Shown here in pieces: positions 43,572 to 52,978 of a stretch of DNA of 64,000 nt. Source of the DNA: Capnocytophaga periodontitidis (GTDB lineage Bacteria; Bacteroidota; Bacteroidia; Flavobacteriales; Flavobacteriaceae); assembly GCF_016126015.1 (NCBI RefSeq), contig NZ_JAEFDB010000002.1, forward strand, positions 310,001 through 374,000. The letters run 5' to 3'. A program made the translations under genes and the position numbers. The notes beneath the pieces are model-generated. The model ran no database searches and was not told the origin of the DNA. It saw nothing but the letters and a program-made list of their open reading frames with translations. Within the stretch, counting starts at the first letter, position 1; every line of letters starts with the position of its first letter.

Positions 43572-44938
43572 ACTTTTTTTACTTTTGCTAATAGTTCCTT
43601 GCCTAATTGTTGGGGTAAAACGCTTATACTCTCATCATCTGGAAAAGTGCTATAAGGATAGCTTTTTTTGAGGAGATAATCATTCATTACCTCTATTTCT
43701 ATAGTATATGAATTCTTTTCAAATGAAATATAAAAAATGCAATTCACAACAGAACTATCCCTTGCATAAGCACTACCATATAAATAGTATTGGAGAGTAA
43801 TGTTATATATATCTGTAGTATAAGGGTCTATACCATAAACATTTTCCTTTTTTATGGGATTGTTGAGTTGTTTGGCAATTTTAGGAACAGAGGCAGTTAG
43901 AACTTCAAGTAAACTATTTCTGTTTTCTTCTTCAACTTCCTTATGATTTACTTTTCTAACTCTTTTCTTCTCCTGAAAAAGCTTGTCAAACTTTTGTAAT
44001 ACAGCTTCACAAGGGGCAAGGAGCTTTTGCTGTGCCCAATGAAAAACGTTTAGCACTTGTTGGGGGGTTTTGTAAGTCTCTTGGTGTTGTAGCTGTCGGG
44101 CGACAAGTGCGATTTCTTTGTCTAAATCATCAGGCTCTTCTATACTTTCGCCTTTGGCTGCTTTGATTGCCATTTCCAAACTACTCACTACTTGTTCTGC
44201 TATATAGCGTATAAAGGCTTCGTATTGCCCTGTGTCAGCTAAGTGGAGCGCGTGCAAATAGTTTTGTTTGTCGCTTGATTTGATAACCACTGGGGGCAAC
44301 TTATGTGCTAAAAGTACGTAATTCATTAGCAAACGCGATACACGCCCGTTACCATCGTCAAAAGGGTGAATACATACGAATTTGTAATGAAACATAGCCG
44401 CAAGGGTTACAGGGTGCAAAGCGGTTTGCTCATCGCGATACCACTCCATAAGCGCTTGCATTTGTATGGGTACTTCCTGCGGAGCTGTGTATTCAAACAA
44501 CTCTCCATTGGGTAAACGTACCGAGTTGGGCTGTGTTTTGTAGTTGCCTACTGTTATTTGTCGGCGGGTGGGTTGCCCATCGGGGGTAATAGCGTCTTTC
44601 CAAAAAGGCTGTACCAGAATAATTTGGTTGAGATTTTTAATGTCCTGTTCGGTAAGAGGAGTCTCGGTATCAGCAGCCCATTCTTTTATTTTTTGGAAAG
44701 CTACATCGTGTGCTTTCATCTCTTCGTAATCCCTCATTGGGCGACTGCTGTGGGTTTCATCAAATAGCAATAACAATTCAGTTTCACCATAAGTGAGTGT
44801 ATTTCCCTCTATATGGTTAGAATTATAATTGAACTCCAAACGCACTTTTTTATCCCATCGGCGTTGGTTTTCAGGGCTCATAGGGAGTAGGCTATTGTAG
44901 GTAGCCAAAAGTTGGTCTATATAATCAAAAATATCCAT
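43568..44938 (-). CDS. Fic-domain protein within the type I operon
   Basis: 456 residues. The Fic motif HPFDDGNGRVSR (191-202) is complete, including the His and the Asp/Gly/Asn/Arg residues for AMPylation. An N-terminal inhibitory motif SNHIEG (S40-x3-E44-G45, [ST]xxxE[GN]) makes it a class II, self-inhibited Fic protein. The C-terminal half has a winged-helix-like part (VLNVFHWAQQKLLAPCEA) and an extra region. The gene starts 2 bp after hsdM stops. Fic genes occur in many type I loci, where the function is still unclear; the target here is unknown. Confidence 0.92.
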   Translation of the reverse strand: MDIFDYIDQLLATYNSLLPMSPENQRRWDKKVRLEFNYNSNHIEGNTLTYGETELLLLFDETHSSRPMRDYEEMKAHDVAFQKIKEWAADTETPLTEQDIKNLNQIILVQPFWKDAITPDGQPTRRQITVGNYKTQPNSVRLPNGELFEYTAPQEVPIQMQALMEWYRDEQTALHPVTLAAMFHYKFVCIHPFDDGNGRVSRLLMNYVLLAHKLPPVVIKSSDKQNYLHALHLADTGQYEAFIRYIAEQVVSSLEMAIKAAKGESIEEPDDLDKEIALVARQLQHQETYKTPQQVLNVFHWAQQKLLAPCEAVLQKFDKLFQEKKRVRKVNHKEVEEENRNSLLEVLTASVPKIAKQLNNPIKKENVYGIDPYTTDIYNITLQYYLYGSAYARDSSVVNCIFYISFEKNSYTIEIEVMNDYLLKKSYPYSTFPDDESISVLPQQLGKELLAKVKKV

Positions 44939-44940
44939 TT

Positions 44941-46473
44941 TTACACAAGGTTTAGTTCTTTTAAATATTGTTCTATTTGTTGTTCTACTTGGCTGAGCTC
45001 TTGTTTTAGTTGCCCCAGCTCGCTATGTACAGTAGCTATGTCTACCAAAGTTTCTGGTTCAAAAGTATCTACATAGCGCGGAATGTTCAGGTTGTAGTCA
45101 TTGGCTTCTATCTCTGCTAGTGTAGCGCGATAGGCAAAACGTTCTTCTATTACACTGCCTTTTTCAGCGTTAATGGGCTTAGCTTTTTTGTAGTGCTGAT
45201 ATACCGAAACAATATGGCTAATGTCCTCATCGCGCAAATGGTTTTGGTTCTTGCCACTTTCGTAAGCCTTGCTCGCATCTATGAAAAGCACATCGGTATT
45301 AGCTCCTTTTGCTCGGTTGAAAATCAGGATAGCCGCCGGAATACTGGTGCCGTAGAATAGATTGGCAGGCAAACCTATTACCGCCTCTAATAGGTTTTCC
45401 TCAATGAGTTGTTGCCTAATGGTTTTCTCCGAACTTCCGCGAAAGAGCACCCCGTGAGGCACAATCACCCCTACTCGTCCGTTAGTCTCGTGGGTGGTTT
45501 CAATCATATGGCTAATAAAGGCATAATCTCCTTTAGTTTTAGGGGGAATACCGCGATGAAAACGCTGGTAAGGGTCAGCAGCTGCATTTTCTACACCCCA
45601 TTTGTCTAAAGAAAACGGCGGATTGGCTACCACTACATCAAATTTCATCAGCGCATCATTCTCTATGAGTTGGGGGTGGTTGAGGGTGTCGCCCCAAGTG
45701 ATGTTTGCCGCATCTTGTTCGTGCAAGAACATATTCATCAGGCAGAGCGCCCATGTGCTACCGTTGTTTTCTTGTCCGTAAAGCGAATAGTTTTTGCCTT
45801 GTACTTCTTTAGCTACTTTTATCAGGAGCGAACCCGAACCACAAGCGGGGTCGGCAATGCGGTCGCCAGCTTTAGGAGCTACCAATTTAGCCAAAAGGGT
45901 ACTCACTTCGGCAGGGGTGTAAAACTCGCCTGCTTTTTTGCCTGCTTCACCGGCAAAGTGAGCGATGAGGTATTCGTAACTGTCACCTATCACATCGTTG
46001 CCTGCAAGATGAGAAGGTTTAAGGTCTAAATTGAGGAAATCAGTAAGCAGTTTTTTGAGTATCTCATTGCGTTGCTTGGTTTGTCCAAAAACAGCTTCGG
46101 AATTGAAAGATATACTGCGGAATACATTAGTTAACTTGCTCCGATTGGCTTCTTCTAAAGCGGTAAGTCCTATGTCTATAATTTCGCCTAAATTGGGCTC
46201 GTTGCGGTGGTCGTATAAATAGTCAAAAGTGCTTTTTTCAGGAATGATAAAGCGGTCTTTTTGCAACTGTCGACTCACCATAGCCTCATCGCCATTGTAT
46301 TTTTCGCGGTAACTTTCTATTTTTTCTTTTCTTACATCCGAAAGATATTTCACGAATAAGAGTGTGAGAATGTAGTCTTTATATTGCCCACTTCCCATTA
46401 CAGGGCGCAGGGTATCACAAGCTTTCCATACGATAGCATTGATAGTATCGCGAGTTATTTTATTTTCTTCCAT
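44941..46473 (-). CDS. hsdM: Type I restriction DNA methyltransferase subunit M
   Basis: 510 residues. An N-terminal helical domain with TLRPVMGSGQYKDYILTLLFVKYL is followed by the N6-adenine methylase domain with DPACGSGS (208-215) as the SAM site and NPPF (284-287) as the catalytic motif. EFYTP at 183-187 is the usual motif before the SAM domain. Starts inside the half-S gene (14-nt overlap). Complete. Confidence 0.96.
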   Translation of the reverse strand: MEENKITRDTINAIVWKACDTLRPVMGSGQYKDYILTLLFVKYLSDVRKEKIESYREKYNGDEAMVSRQLQKDRFIIPEKSTFDYLYDHRNEPNLGEIIDIGLTALEEANRSKLTNVFRSISFNSEAVFGQTKQRNEILKKLLTDFLNLDLKPSHLAGNDVIGDSYEYLIAHFAGEAGKKAGEFYTPAEVSTLLAKLVAPKAGDRIADPACGSGSLLIKVAKEVQGKNYSLYGQENNGSTWALCLMNMFLHEQDAANITWGDTLNHPQLIENDALMKFDVVVANPPFSLDKWGVENAAADPYQRFHRGIPPKTKGDYAFISHMIETTHETNGRVGVIVPHGVLFRGSSEKTIRQQLIEENLLEAVIGLPANLFYGTSIPAAILIFNRAKGANTDVLFIDASKAYESGKNQNHLRDEDISHIVSVYQHYKKAKPINAEKGSVIEERFAYRATLAEIEANDYNLNIPRYVDTFEPETLVDIATVHSELGQLKQELSQVEQQIEQYLKELNLV

Positions 46474-47032
46474 AGTTACTATTTGTTAATTGTTGAATAA
46501 TAGCCTGATGTAATTGGCGTTCTTTTTTTATAATTTGTTGTCTTAAAATGTTTTTTTGCTGAAATAGCAGGTTAAAAGCAGCTATTTGTTGCTGTACTTC
46601 AAAAGAAGGAAGCGGAATTTGCAAATCTTCTAACTCTTTTTTCCTTAGTGAAAAAATATTACTACCTCCTCCCATTTGCCATAATTGTTGCTGGTATTGA
46701 GGTAAATTGAGAATAGCTACCAAATAAGTAGGCAATACAATAGAAGTATCGACTCTTAACACATAAAATATAGAGGAAGCTACTGCTTTGCCCCATTGTG
46801 CTTGAAACAAAGTGGCGAAAATTCGGTTCCCTTTAGAGGGTAATAGGATATCGTTAGCCAAAAGGAGATTTTTAGTATACTTCTCATCTTCTTTAACAAA
46901 AGCATCTACATTCCCCAAGAATTGATTGTTTTCATCAAAGTTTTTGAGCTGTAAGTATAAGATTTCTCCCTTGGGGAGCGCACTATCATAACAACCAAAT
47001 TGTATTTTACTTAATTCTTTTAAAGCCTTCAT
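46460..47032 (-). CDS. Half-size type I specificity-like subunit
   Basis: 190 residues with a single TRD-like region (LYLQLKNFDENNQFLGNVD, LANDILLPSKGNR) and the conserved helix pattern LQIPLPSFEVQQQIAAFNLLFQQK before a C-terminal coiled helix. It is about half the length of HsdS in the same operon. Half-size S proteins can pair with themselves or with each other to form a full recognition subunit; which applies here is unknown. It is the first gene of the seven-gene operon, overlapping hsdM by 14 nt. Confidence 0.85.
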   Translation of the reverse strand: MKALKELSKIQFGCYDSALPKGEILYLQLKNFDENNQFLGNVDAFVKEDEKYTKNLLLANDILLPSKGNRIFATLFQAQWGKAVASSIFYVLRVDTSIVLPTYLVAILNLPQYQQQLWQMGGGSNIFSLRKKELEDLQIPLPSFEVQQQIAAFNLLFQQKNILRQQIIKKERQLHQAIIQQLTNSNYGRK

Positions 47033-47377
47033 ATAATTTGAAAATTTCTACAATTGTATTTTCAGGGCGCAAAGTAATAACAAATAATTTAATTACGCAA
47101 ATTTTTATTGTAGATTTTTTCAAAATATTTTTTGAGAAAGATTTAATATGAAAAAAATCATCTGATAATTAAATGATAAAAGTTTAAAATCTATTTGATT
47201 TTCAATAGATTATTAGAGAATATAGGACTTGGAATAAGCTATAATTTAAAATTTGGTTAAGTATCAAGTACAAAAATGAATTGTCTAAAGTATAGAAGAA
47301 ATTAAAAAATCTATTGAGATTTTTCAATGTTTGACCTATTTTTACTAATTTTGTAGTCAAAAAGAAAGTTATACACT
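47033..47377. other. 345-bp divergent spacer
   Basis: AT-rich, no gene. It holds the putative promoter of the restriction operon (- strand, 47070-47101) and, for the + strand gene, a TAATTTTG -7 box at 47346-47353. No repeat-family copy is seen. Confidence 0.5.
47070..47101 (-). promoter_or_regulatory. Putative promoter of the restriction operon
   Basis: On the - strand TTTG (47098-47101), 20-nt spacer, TTACTTTG (47070-47077, one mismatch), about 38 nt before the start of the half-S gene. Confidence 0.5.
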
Positions 47378-47791
47378 ATGAAAACCCCTATCATGTTTAT
47401 TTTTCTGTTGTTAGTCTCTGCTGTAAGTGCACAGAAATTGCATTTATATGGTGGAAGCAATCACGATGTTTATTTGGGATGCTTGAATTGTAGTAAAACT
47501 GATAGCAATTCTATATGGAATGACTTGGGTAAGTACGGGTCGGCTAATAGTTCGATGTCTATATGGAATGACTTTGGCACCTATGGCAACCCTATGAATA
47601 GTTTGAGTCCGTGGAATGATTTTGCCTCTAAACCTCCTATAGTAGTAGATGCTTCGGGGAAGTTTTGCGGCTATTTTACAGTCAATAAAAGTTATAATAA
47701 AAGAGCAGAGTTTGAATTAGCTCTGCTCATTTATGATAATTACCAAGCAATTCGCAAAGATGTTAGCACTTGGTATAGAAAACTCTTCTAA
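47378..47791 (+). CDS. Small secreted protein with WND repeats
   Basis: 137 residues with a signal peptide ending AVSAQ. After LHLYGGSNHDVYLGCLNC come three short repeats of about 18 residues around SIWNDLGKYG, SIWNDFGTYG and SPWNDFASKPP. Then VVDASGKFCGYFTVN and a helical tail. Small proteins of this layout are spread widely in bacteria and are of unknown function; I infer a periplasmic or secreted location. It is divergent from the restriction operon and its stop overlaps the convergent receptor gene by 4 nt. No partner genes. Confidence 0.75.
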   Translation: MKTPIMFIFLLLVSAVSAQKLHLYGGSNHDVYLGCLNCSKTDSNSIWNDLGKYGSANSSMSIWNDFGTYGNPMNSLSPWNDFASKPPIVVDASGKFCGYFTVNKSYNKRAEFELALLIYDNYQAIRKDVSTWYRKLF

Positions 47792-50286
47792 AAATTGTAA
47801 GTAACGGTAGCATTTACATTGCGTGGGGCACCAGGGAAGTTGCGGAGGTTATCGTAACCACTAATCCAATAGGTGCGGTTGAGCACATTGTTTACATTTA
47901 CTTGGAACTGTACATCTTTCACTTTGTAGTAGAGTACAGCGTTTACTAAGGTGTATTCGGGGTAGGTGGCAGCTGTAGCACGACGCCCTACTTGCCCTAA
48001 CCGCTCACTTACATAATTCACTCCTACACCTAATCCCAAACCTTCTAAAGCACCTTTTTGGATAATGTATTTCGTCCAGAAATTAGCGGCGTGACGAGGC
48101 GTGCTGGGGCGTTGCATATTCAGGTCTTTTAGGATACCATCTTCTTTTAGTTTTACAATACGGGCATCGGTATAGGCATAGTTCGCCACTACACTCCAGT
48201 TGGGGGCGATACGTCCAGCGACATCTACTTCAAAACCATTCGATTCTTCGTCTACAGGCACACGCCAATCGGGTTTGCCTGTTTTGGCACTTTGCTCTAA
48301 CGAGTTTTCTTGCTTGATTTTAAATACCGAAACAGTAGCATTCAACCGCTTGTTGAACCATTCGGTTTTGAGCCCTATTTCGTGTAATTCACTCTTCACA
48401 TAATCAAACGGGCCTCCATAACGCTCGGGGTCGGACTGTATGTTCGCCCCTTGAGGTTGAAATCCTTTTACCCAAGTGGAATAGAGGTTGATATTTTCCG
48501 ATGCCTCTATCACCAATCCCACACGTGGTATAAAGGCTTTGGTTTCGCGTTGGGTCTCTTTATCAGTGTCTTTGTTGAGGATTTCGGTAAACCATTCTTG
48601 TCGCAACCCTACGAGCACTTTCACGATGCTGATGTCCATCTGCTCTTGCACATAAACGCCGTGAGAATATTCCTCATATGGATTGAGCACATTTTGGCGG
48701 TAGATATACTTGCTAATGTCTTTATAGCCATTACCCGCCGAACGATTTTCTAAATCGAACACCGGTACATTGGTAGTAGGAGTTTGTACTGAACCTGCTA
48801 ATACGTTGGCGGTGGTGGTATAGGTATTCACTACTTTGGTTTTGTCCTTGCTCAAATACCCCTGAGCGGTAGTGCCCGAAGAACCGTATTTCTGTTCCGA
48901 TAGGAAATAGTCGTAGCCCACTAATAACTTGTGTTTCACAATGCCTGTGTTGAAAGTGAAGTTGAAGTAGTTGTTAAAACTATTGTTCGCAAACGATCGC
49001 TTACGCTGGTTGAAAAGCATCAGCACCTTGTTAGGGTCGGCATAGCGGAAAGCGTTGGCGCCATTGCCTATTTGTTTGTAGTATAAGTTGGCTTGGGTGT
49101 GTTCTTGCATATCCTCGCTATAAGTAGAGTTGAGGTAGATAGCATTAAACGAAATATGCTCGTTGAACTTATGAGAGAGTCCGATAGTAGTGTTGAGAGT
49201 ATTTTCTTTAAGGAAGTCGTTAGCAGCGCTCATCGACATACTGATGGGGGTATCGTAGAGCGTACCATTGGCAGGGAAGGCTTGTCCGCGGTCTATTTTG
49301 CCATTGAAATTCTGATAGACAAAATCAACATTCACGCTGGTTTTGTCGTTAGGAAGATAAGAAAATGAAGGAGCGACGATATAGCTTTCAGAGCCTTGCA
49401 AATCGCGGAAAGAATCGGTTTTCTCATAGCCTAAATTGAGTCGGTATAAAAGGGTTTTCTTAGGGTTGAGGGGGCCTGTGAAGTCGCCGTAGGTTTTGAG
49501 GGTATTCCACGAACCAACACCTACCGAGATGCTGTTCTGGTTTTTTAGAAGAGGTTTTTTGGTTACCCTATTGATTACACCCCCAGGGGCAGCATTGCCA
49601 AAGAGTGCCGAAGCAGGCCCTTTGATCACTTCTACACGCTCAATATTAGCTAATGACGATTGTTTCCACAAGCTCGTTTGAGCACGCATACCGTTGAGTA
49701 GGTTGCCTGAATTGCGGTTACCTGTCGCACGAAATCCGCGTATTGAAAAATCGTTGTAGGAAGTGTATTGGTTTACCCCACTGATGTTTTTCACTACCTC
49801 ATTCACGGTAGTAGCACCTTGGTCTAAAATGAGCTCTTTGGTAACATACCCCACCGACTGAGGAACGTCTTTTAGGGCAGCAGCTGTTTTGGTACCTATA
49901 AAGGAATTGGTGTTTTTATAGCTACTTTCCTTTCTGCCAACTACTTCTACTTCTTGTAGAGCGGTGAGTTCTTCGCTGAGTTGCACATCGAGGTGCGTGT
50001 GCGTACCACTGGGATTAGGACTGATATCGGCGCGTATTTTCAGCGATTGGAAGCCAACGTAACTAAATACAATAGTTTGCTTGCCAACAGGTACGTGGTG
50101 GAGGTTGTAAAACCCAGCTTCATTGGTGGTAACACCATTGTTAGTTCCTTCGAGTAATACGGTAACTCCTACGAGCGGCTGTTTGTTTTCATCGGTTACG
50201 CGCCCTCTTACATCGGTTTGTTGGGCAAAAATATAGTGAATATTAACACCTAAAAATGTTAATAACAGAAAGATACGTTTAGACAT
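47788..50286 (-). CDS. TonB-dependent siderophore receptor
   Basis: 832 residues. Signal peptide ending IFAQ, an N-terminal carboxypeptidase-regulatory-like domain (about 23-105), then the plug (ALKDVPQSVGYVTKELILDQGATTVNEVVKNISGVN) and a 22-strand barrel ending in VTYNF. The DVPQSV motif and NISGVNQYTSYNDFSIRGF are typical of siderophore receptors (ferrichrome/FhuA-FpvA type). Imports an Fe(III)-siderophore. It is likely iron-regulated by a Fur-type repressor; no box was picked out. Confidence 0.93.
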   Translation of the reverse strand: MSKRIFLLLTFLGVNIHYIFAQQTDVRGRVTDENKQPLVGVTVLLEGTNNGVTTNEAGFYNLHHVPVGKQTIVFSYVGFQSLKIRADISPNPSGTHTHLDVQLSEELTALQEVEVVGRKESSYKNTNSFIGTKTAAALKDVPQSVGYVTKELILDQGATTVNEVVKNISGVNQYTSYNDFSIRGFRATGNRNSGNLLNGMRAQTSLWKQSSLANIERVEVIKGPASALFGNAAPGGVINRVTKKPLLKNQNSISVGVGSWNTLKTYGDFTGPLNPKKTLLYRLNLGYEKTDSFRDLQGSESYIVAPSFSYLPNDKTSVNVDFVYQNFNGKIDRGQAFPANGTLYDTPISMSMSAANDFLKENTLNTTIGLSHKFNEHISFNAIYLNSTYSEDMQEHTQANLYYKQIGNGANAFRYADPNKVLMLFNQRKRSFANNSFNNYFNFTFNTGIVKHKLLVGYDYFLSEQKYGSSGTTAQGYLSKDKTKVVNTYTTTANVLAGSVQTPTTNVPVFDLENRSAGNGYKDISKYIYRQNVLNPYEEYSHGVYVQEQMDISIVKVLVGLRQEWFTEILNKDTDKETQRETKAFIPRVGLVIEASENINLYSTWVKGFQPQGANIQSDPERYGGPFDYVKSELHEIGLKTEWFNKRLNATVSVFKIKQENSLEQSAKTGKPDWRVPVDEESNGFEVDVAGRIAPNWSVVANYAYTDARIVKLKEDGILKDLNMQRPSTPRHAANFWTKYIIQKGALEGLGLGVGVNYVSERLGQVGRRATAATYPEYTLVNAVLYYKVKDVQFQVNVNNVLNRTYWISGYDNLRNFPGAPRNVNATVTYNF

Positions 50287-50325
50287 ACGCTTTTATTTAA
50301 AATTATTCTACTTTATTACGGCGTG

Positions 50326-50333
50326 CAAAAATA
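50326..50333 (-). promoter_or_regulatory. -7 box of the siderophore receptor gene
   Basis: TATTTTTG on the - strand, a full TAnnTTTG match, about 40 nt before the start codon; no clear -33 box. Confidence 0.45.
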
Positions 50334-50385
50334 GAGAAAATTTTAAATATAGTAAGAAAAAAGGCAGTGAAATTTAATCACTACC

Positions 50386-51255
50386 TTATTTTTTAGCCTT
50401 TTCTTTTTCAGCCCATTCTTTTTTGAGTTCTTCTGCCCAAAGTAATTCTCTACCTACTTCTTTCTTTATAGTAGATTCACTGTTATGTGAGTGACGCGGA
50501 CTTTGAGTGTCAAACAAAAAATCATAACTTCCCGCTACAATGCCTTTGCCCTCTATATAAGCAAAGCGGTCAATGCCACGATGATAAGCCTCTAACCCCG
50601 AGCGATTATTCCAAGCAGTGAACGTCCAAAACAGATAAACAGTATCTTTGCCGCGTTTTTCTGTACCCGATAGGTAAATACTTTCAAAACAACTATCCAA
50701 GAAAGATTCTTTATCTTCCATTGGCTGAGCATATTTACTAATATGTGTTCCTTTGTTCAATTCTTTTTTTAACTCAGCATAAGTGACAAAATCTTGCTTT
50801 GTATTGATGATATTACTATCGTTCAAGTGTACTTTTGAAGAATAGTTCATCAACTGAAAAACTTCTACTAAACAGCATCTCGCTTTATAATACTTGTCGT
50901 CTTCTTTTTTTACTAAAGAGAAGGAGTTTAAGAATTTATTTTTATTACTTCTGCGAACTTCTTCTATCTTAACAACAGCTTTTTCGACCTCTTCCTTAGA
51001 GACTTCTACCCAAGAGTTAGCATTGTTCATATCAGGTAATACCGAGATGAGAGTTAAATAATTATAGCCAAAGAAAACTCCCTGATTGAATACATTATAC
51101 ATCTCAATTTCTTTTCCTTCATAAAAAGAATGAGGGCGTAATGTATAGTGTTTTACTTGATAATGAGCGGTAAGGCTATCTAAGAGTATGTATTTCTGTT
51201 CTTGTGCTATTACAGCACAAGAGCAAAATAATAGTAAGTAAAGTAAGTTTTTCAT
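50386..51255 (-). CDS. Tandem secreted paralogue e
   Basis: 289 residues. N-terminus MKNLLYLLLFCSCAVIAQEQ is a signal peptide, most likely cut at A/Q. Then QKYILLDSLTAHYQVKHYTL, a variable middle with VLPDMNNANSWVEVSKEE and FAYIEGKGIVAGSYDF, and the tail LLWAEELKKEWAEKEKAKK. Same layout as genes at 51261, 52079, 52975 and 53903. No known family was recognised. Last gene of the array behind the zincin lipoprotein; an immunity-like or accessory role is inferred from the array only. Confidence 0.8.
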   Translation of the reverse strand: MKNLLYLLLFCSCAVIAQEQKYILLDSLTAHYQVKHYTLRPHSFYEGKEIEMYNVFNQGVFFGYNYLTLISVLPDMNNANSWVEVSKEEVEKAVVKIEEVRRSNKNKFLNSFSLVKKEDDKYYKARCCLVEVFQLMNYSSKVHLNDSNIINTKQDFVTYAELKKELNKGTHISKYAQPMEDKESFLDSCFESIYLSGTEKRGKDTVYLFWTFTAWNNRSGLEAYHRGIDRFAYIEGKGIVAGSYDFLFDTQSPRHSHNSESTIKKEVGRELLWAEELKKEWAEKEKAKK

Positions 51256-51260
51256 AAGCC

Positions 51261-52082
51261 TTATTTTTTAGCCTTTTCTTTTTCAGCCCATTCTTTTTTG
51301 AGTTCTTCTGCCCAAAGATATTCTTTTGAGCTTAGAATATTATTAAACCAATCTCTATTTAAATTCCACCAAGGCGAAAAATGAGCATCAAAACTACCTG
51401 CTATTACACCCTTCCCTTTGATATAAGCAAAACGACCTATTCCTCTATTATTACAAAGTTTATAGAAATAATATACTTTATATCCTTCTATATACTCAAT
51501 AGATGACAAATAAATTCCTTTTAAATCGTTTGGAATATTTGGATTATATGATATTTCATAGCTTTGGTAAGGTCTTTGGTCAAGAGGAAACATATAATTA
51601 GGATAACGCTTTTTATAGATATTTCTCATTTTGTCAAAAGGGAAGATTTGCTGTTGAAAATCTAATAAAGCACATTTGTCCTCTTTCTGTTTTTCTATTT
51701 TTTTATTGGAAAATAGAAATCTTTCAATATTGCAGAATTCACTTGCGAAATACTTATTCCCTTCTTTTTTTACAGCACGAACATAACCAAAATCTATTTT
51801 AAAAAGATCTTTTGTAGAAAGAATATTATTTTGTATGCTCTTAAAAGAAATCTCTTGCCAAATATTCCGTTCATAATCAGGAAGTATAGAAACAAGTAAT
51901 AAATAGTCTTTAAAAAATATATTATAGAGTTCTATAGTATTTTCACTGCCATAGGGTAAGGTGCTAAAAGTGTATTTTTTAGTATCATAATGAGTGGTAA
52001 GACTATCCAAAAGTATATATTTTTGTTCTTGGGCCATTATAGCACAAGAACAAAAGAATAATAAGTATAATAACTGCTTCAT
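51261..52082 (-). CDS. Tandem secreted paralogue d
   Basis: 273 residues from ATG 52082; the longer ORF start at 52097 adds MEERK before the signal peptide and overlaps the previous gene more. Signal MKQLLYLLFFCSCAIMAQEQ, then QKYILLDSLTTHYDTKKYTF, a diverged middle, GRFAYIKGKGVIAGSFDAHF and LWAEELKKEWAEKEKAKK. Its ATG overlaps the previous stop (ATGA). The start and end regions match its neighbours closely while the middle does not. Confidence 0.8.
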   Translation of the reverse strand: MKQLLYLLFFCSCAIMAQEQKYILLDSLTTHYDTKKYTFSTLPYGSENTIELYNIFFKDYLLLVSILPDYERNIWQEISFKSIQNNILSTKDLFKIDFGYVRAVKKEGNKYFASEFCNIERFLFSNKKIEKQKEDKCALLDFQQQIFPFDKMRNIYKKRYPNYMFPLDQRPYQSYEISYNPNIPNDLKGIYLSSIEYIEGYKVYYFYKLCNNRGIGRFAYIKGKGVIAGSFDAHFSPWWNLNRDWFNNILSSKEYLWAEELKKEWAEKEKAKK

Positions 52083-52978
52083 TTTCCTTTCTTCCAATTT
52101 TCTAATTGTTTCTCTTTTTCAGCCCATTCTTTTTTGAGTTCTTCTGCCCAAAGAAGATGTCGTTTCCCGTCGTGGGTTAGTTTTGCCCAATCTCCATCCC
52201 AGCTATCTCTTTTTCCTTTTGTGTAAAAATAATCATAATAAGCTCCTGCTACAATGCCTTTGTCCTTAATATAAGCAAGTTCTCCAATATATCTTGCATT
52301 ACAAAATTGATAAAAGTAATAGATCTTATTTCCCAATTTATCTTCTATATTAGAAAGATAAGTACTTTCTAAAATATCAGGGATAAGAAAACCTAAATCA
52401 TCTTCATCTAAAGGAAAAGTGAGAAAAGAGACTACCTTTTTATAATTTTCCTTTAAAATATTCATAGGTTTTATAGGTTGATTAGTGTTAAGAATAAAAT
52501 TCTTAGTAGCAACTTGCATATCACGAGGGTAATCCATACAATAAAAATCTTCTATCCAAGTGTTTTTACTCGCATAGTACTTATTTTTTACTTTTTTTAT
52601 TAGAATTGTGTTGCTAATATCAAAAGCTTTTTCAAGAGGTACATTAAAAACTTTGTGTTCAACTCTCATAAAAATATTTTTAACTGAGAATAGATTGTTT
52701 TTTATTTTTTTGAAATCAATCTCTTCCCAATTACTTTTACTACTAAGGTCAGGAAGTACAGAGAATAATATTATATAATCAATCCCTTTATTTGTGCCAT
52801 AATATGGAGAAAAAACATTATATATTTCAATAGTATTTTTAACCCCATAAGGTGATGAGTCAAGCGTATATTGTTTTACTTGATAATGAGCGGTAAGGCT
52901 ATCAAGCAATATATATTTTTGTTCTTGGGCTATTACAGCACAAGAACAGAATAATAGTAAGTAAAATAACTGCTTCAT
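52079..52978 (-). CDS. Tandem secreted paralogue c
   Basis: 299 residues from ATG 52978; the ORF extending to 53023 would run through the tail of the preceding gene. Signal MKQLFYLLLFCSCAVIAQEQ, KYILLDSLTAHYQVKQYTL, a middle with VLPDLSSKSNWEEIDFKKIK, and LAYIKDKGIVAGAYYDYF before LLWAEELKKEWAEKEKQLEN. The last ten residues (QLENWKKGK) differ from the other copies. Starts with an ATGA overlap on the previous gene's stop. Confidence 0.8.
   Translation of the reverse strand: MKQLFYLLLFCSCAVIAQEQKYILLDSLTAHYQVKQYTLDSSPYGVKNTIEIYNVFSPYYGTNKGIDYIILFSVLPDLSSKSNWEEIDFKKIKNNLFSVKNIFMRVEHKVFNVPLEKAFDISNTILIKKVKNKYYASKNTWIEDFYCMDYPRDMQVATKNFILNTNQPIKPMNILKENYKKVVSFLTFPLDEDDLGFLIPDILESTYLSNIEDKLGNKIYYFYQFCNARYIGELAYIKDKGIVAGAYYDYFYTKGKRDSWDGDWAKLTHDGKRHLLWAEELKKEWAEKEKQLENWKKGK

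Noticed and set aside
42417-47032. Phase-variable inversion between hsdS and the half-S gene
   Set aside because: The two are on the same strand, no inverted repeat was seen by eye and no invertase gene is nearby. A dot-plot would settle it.
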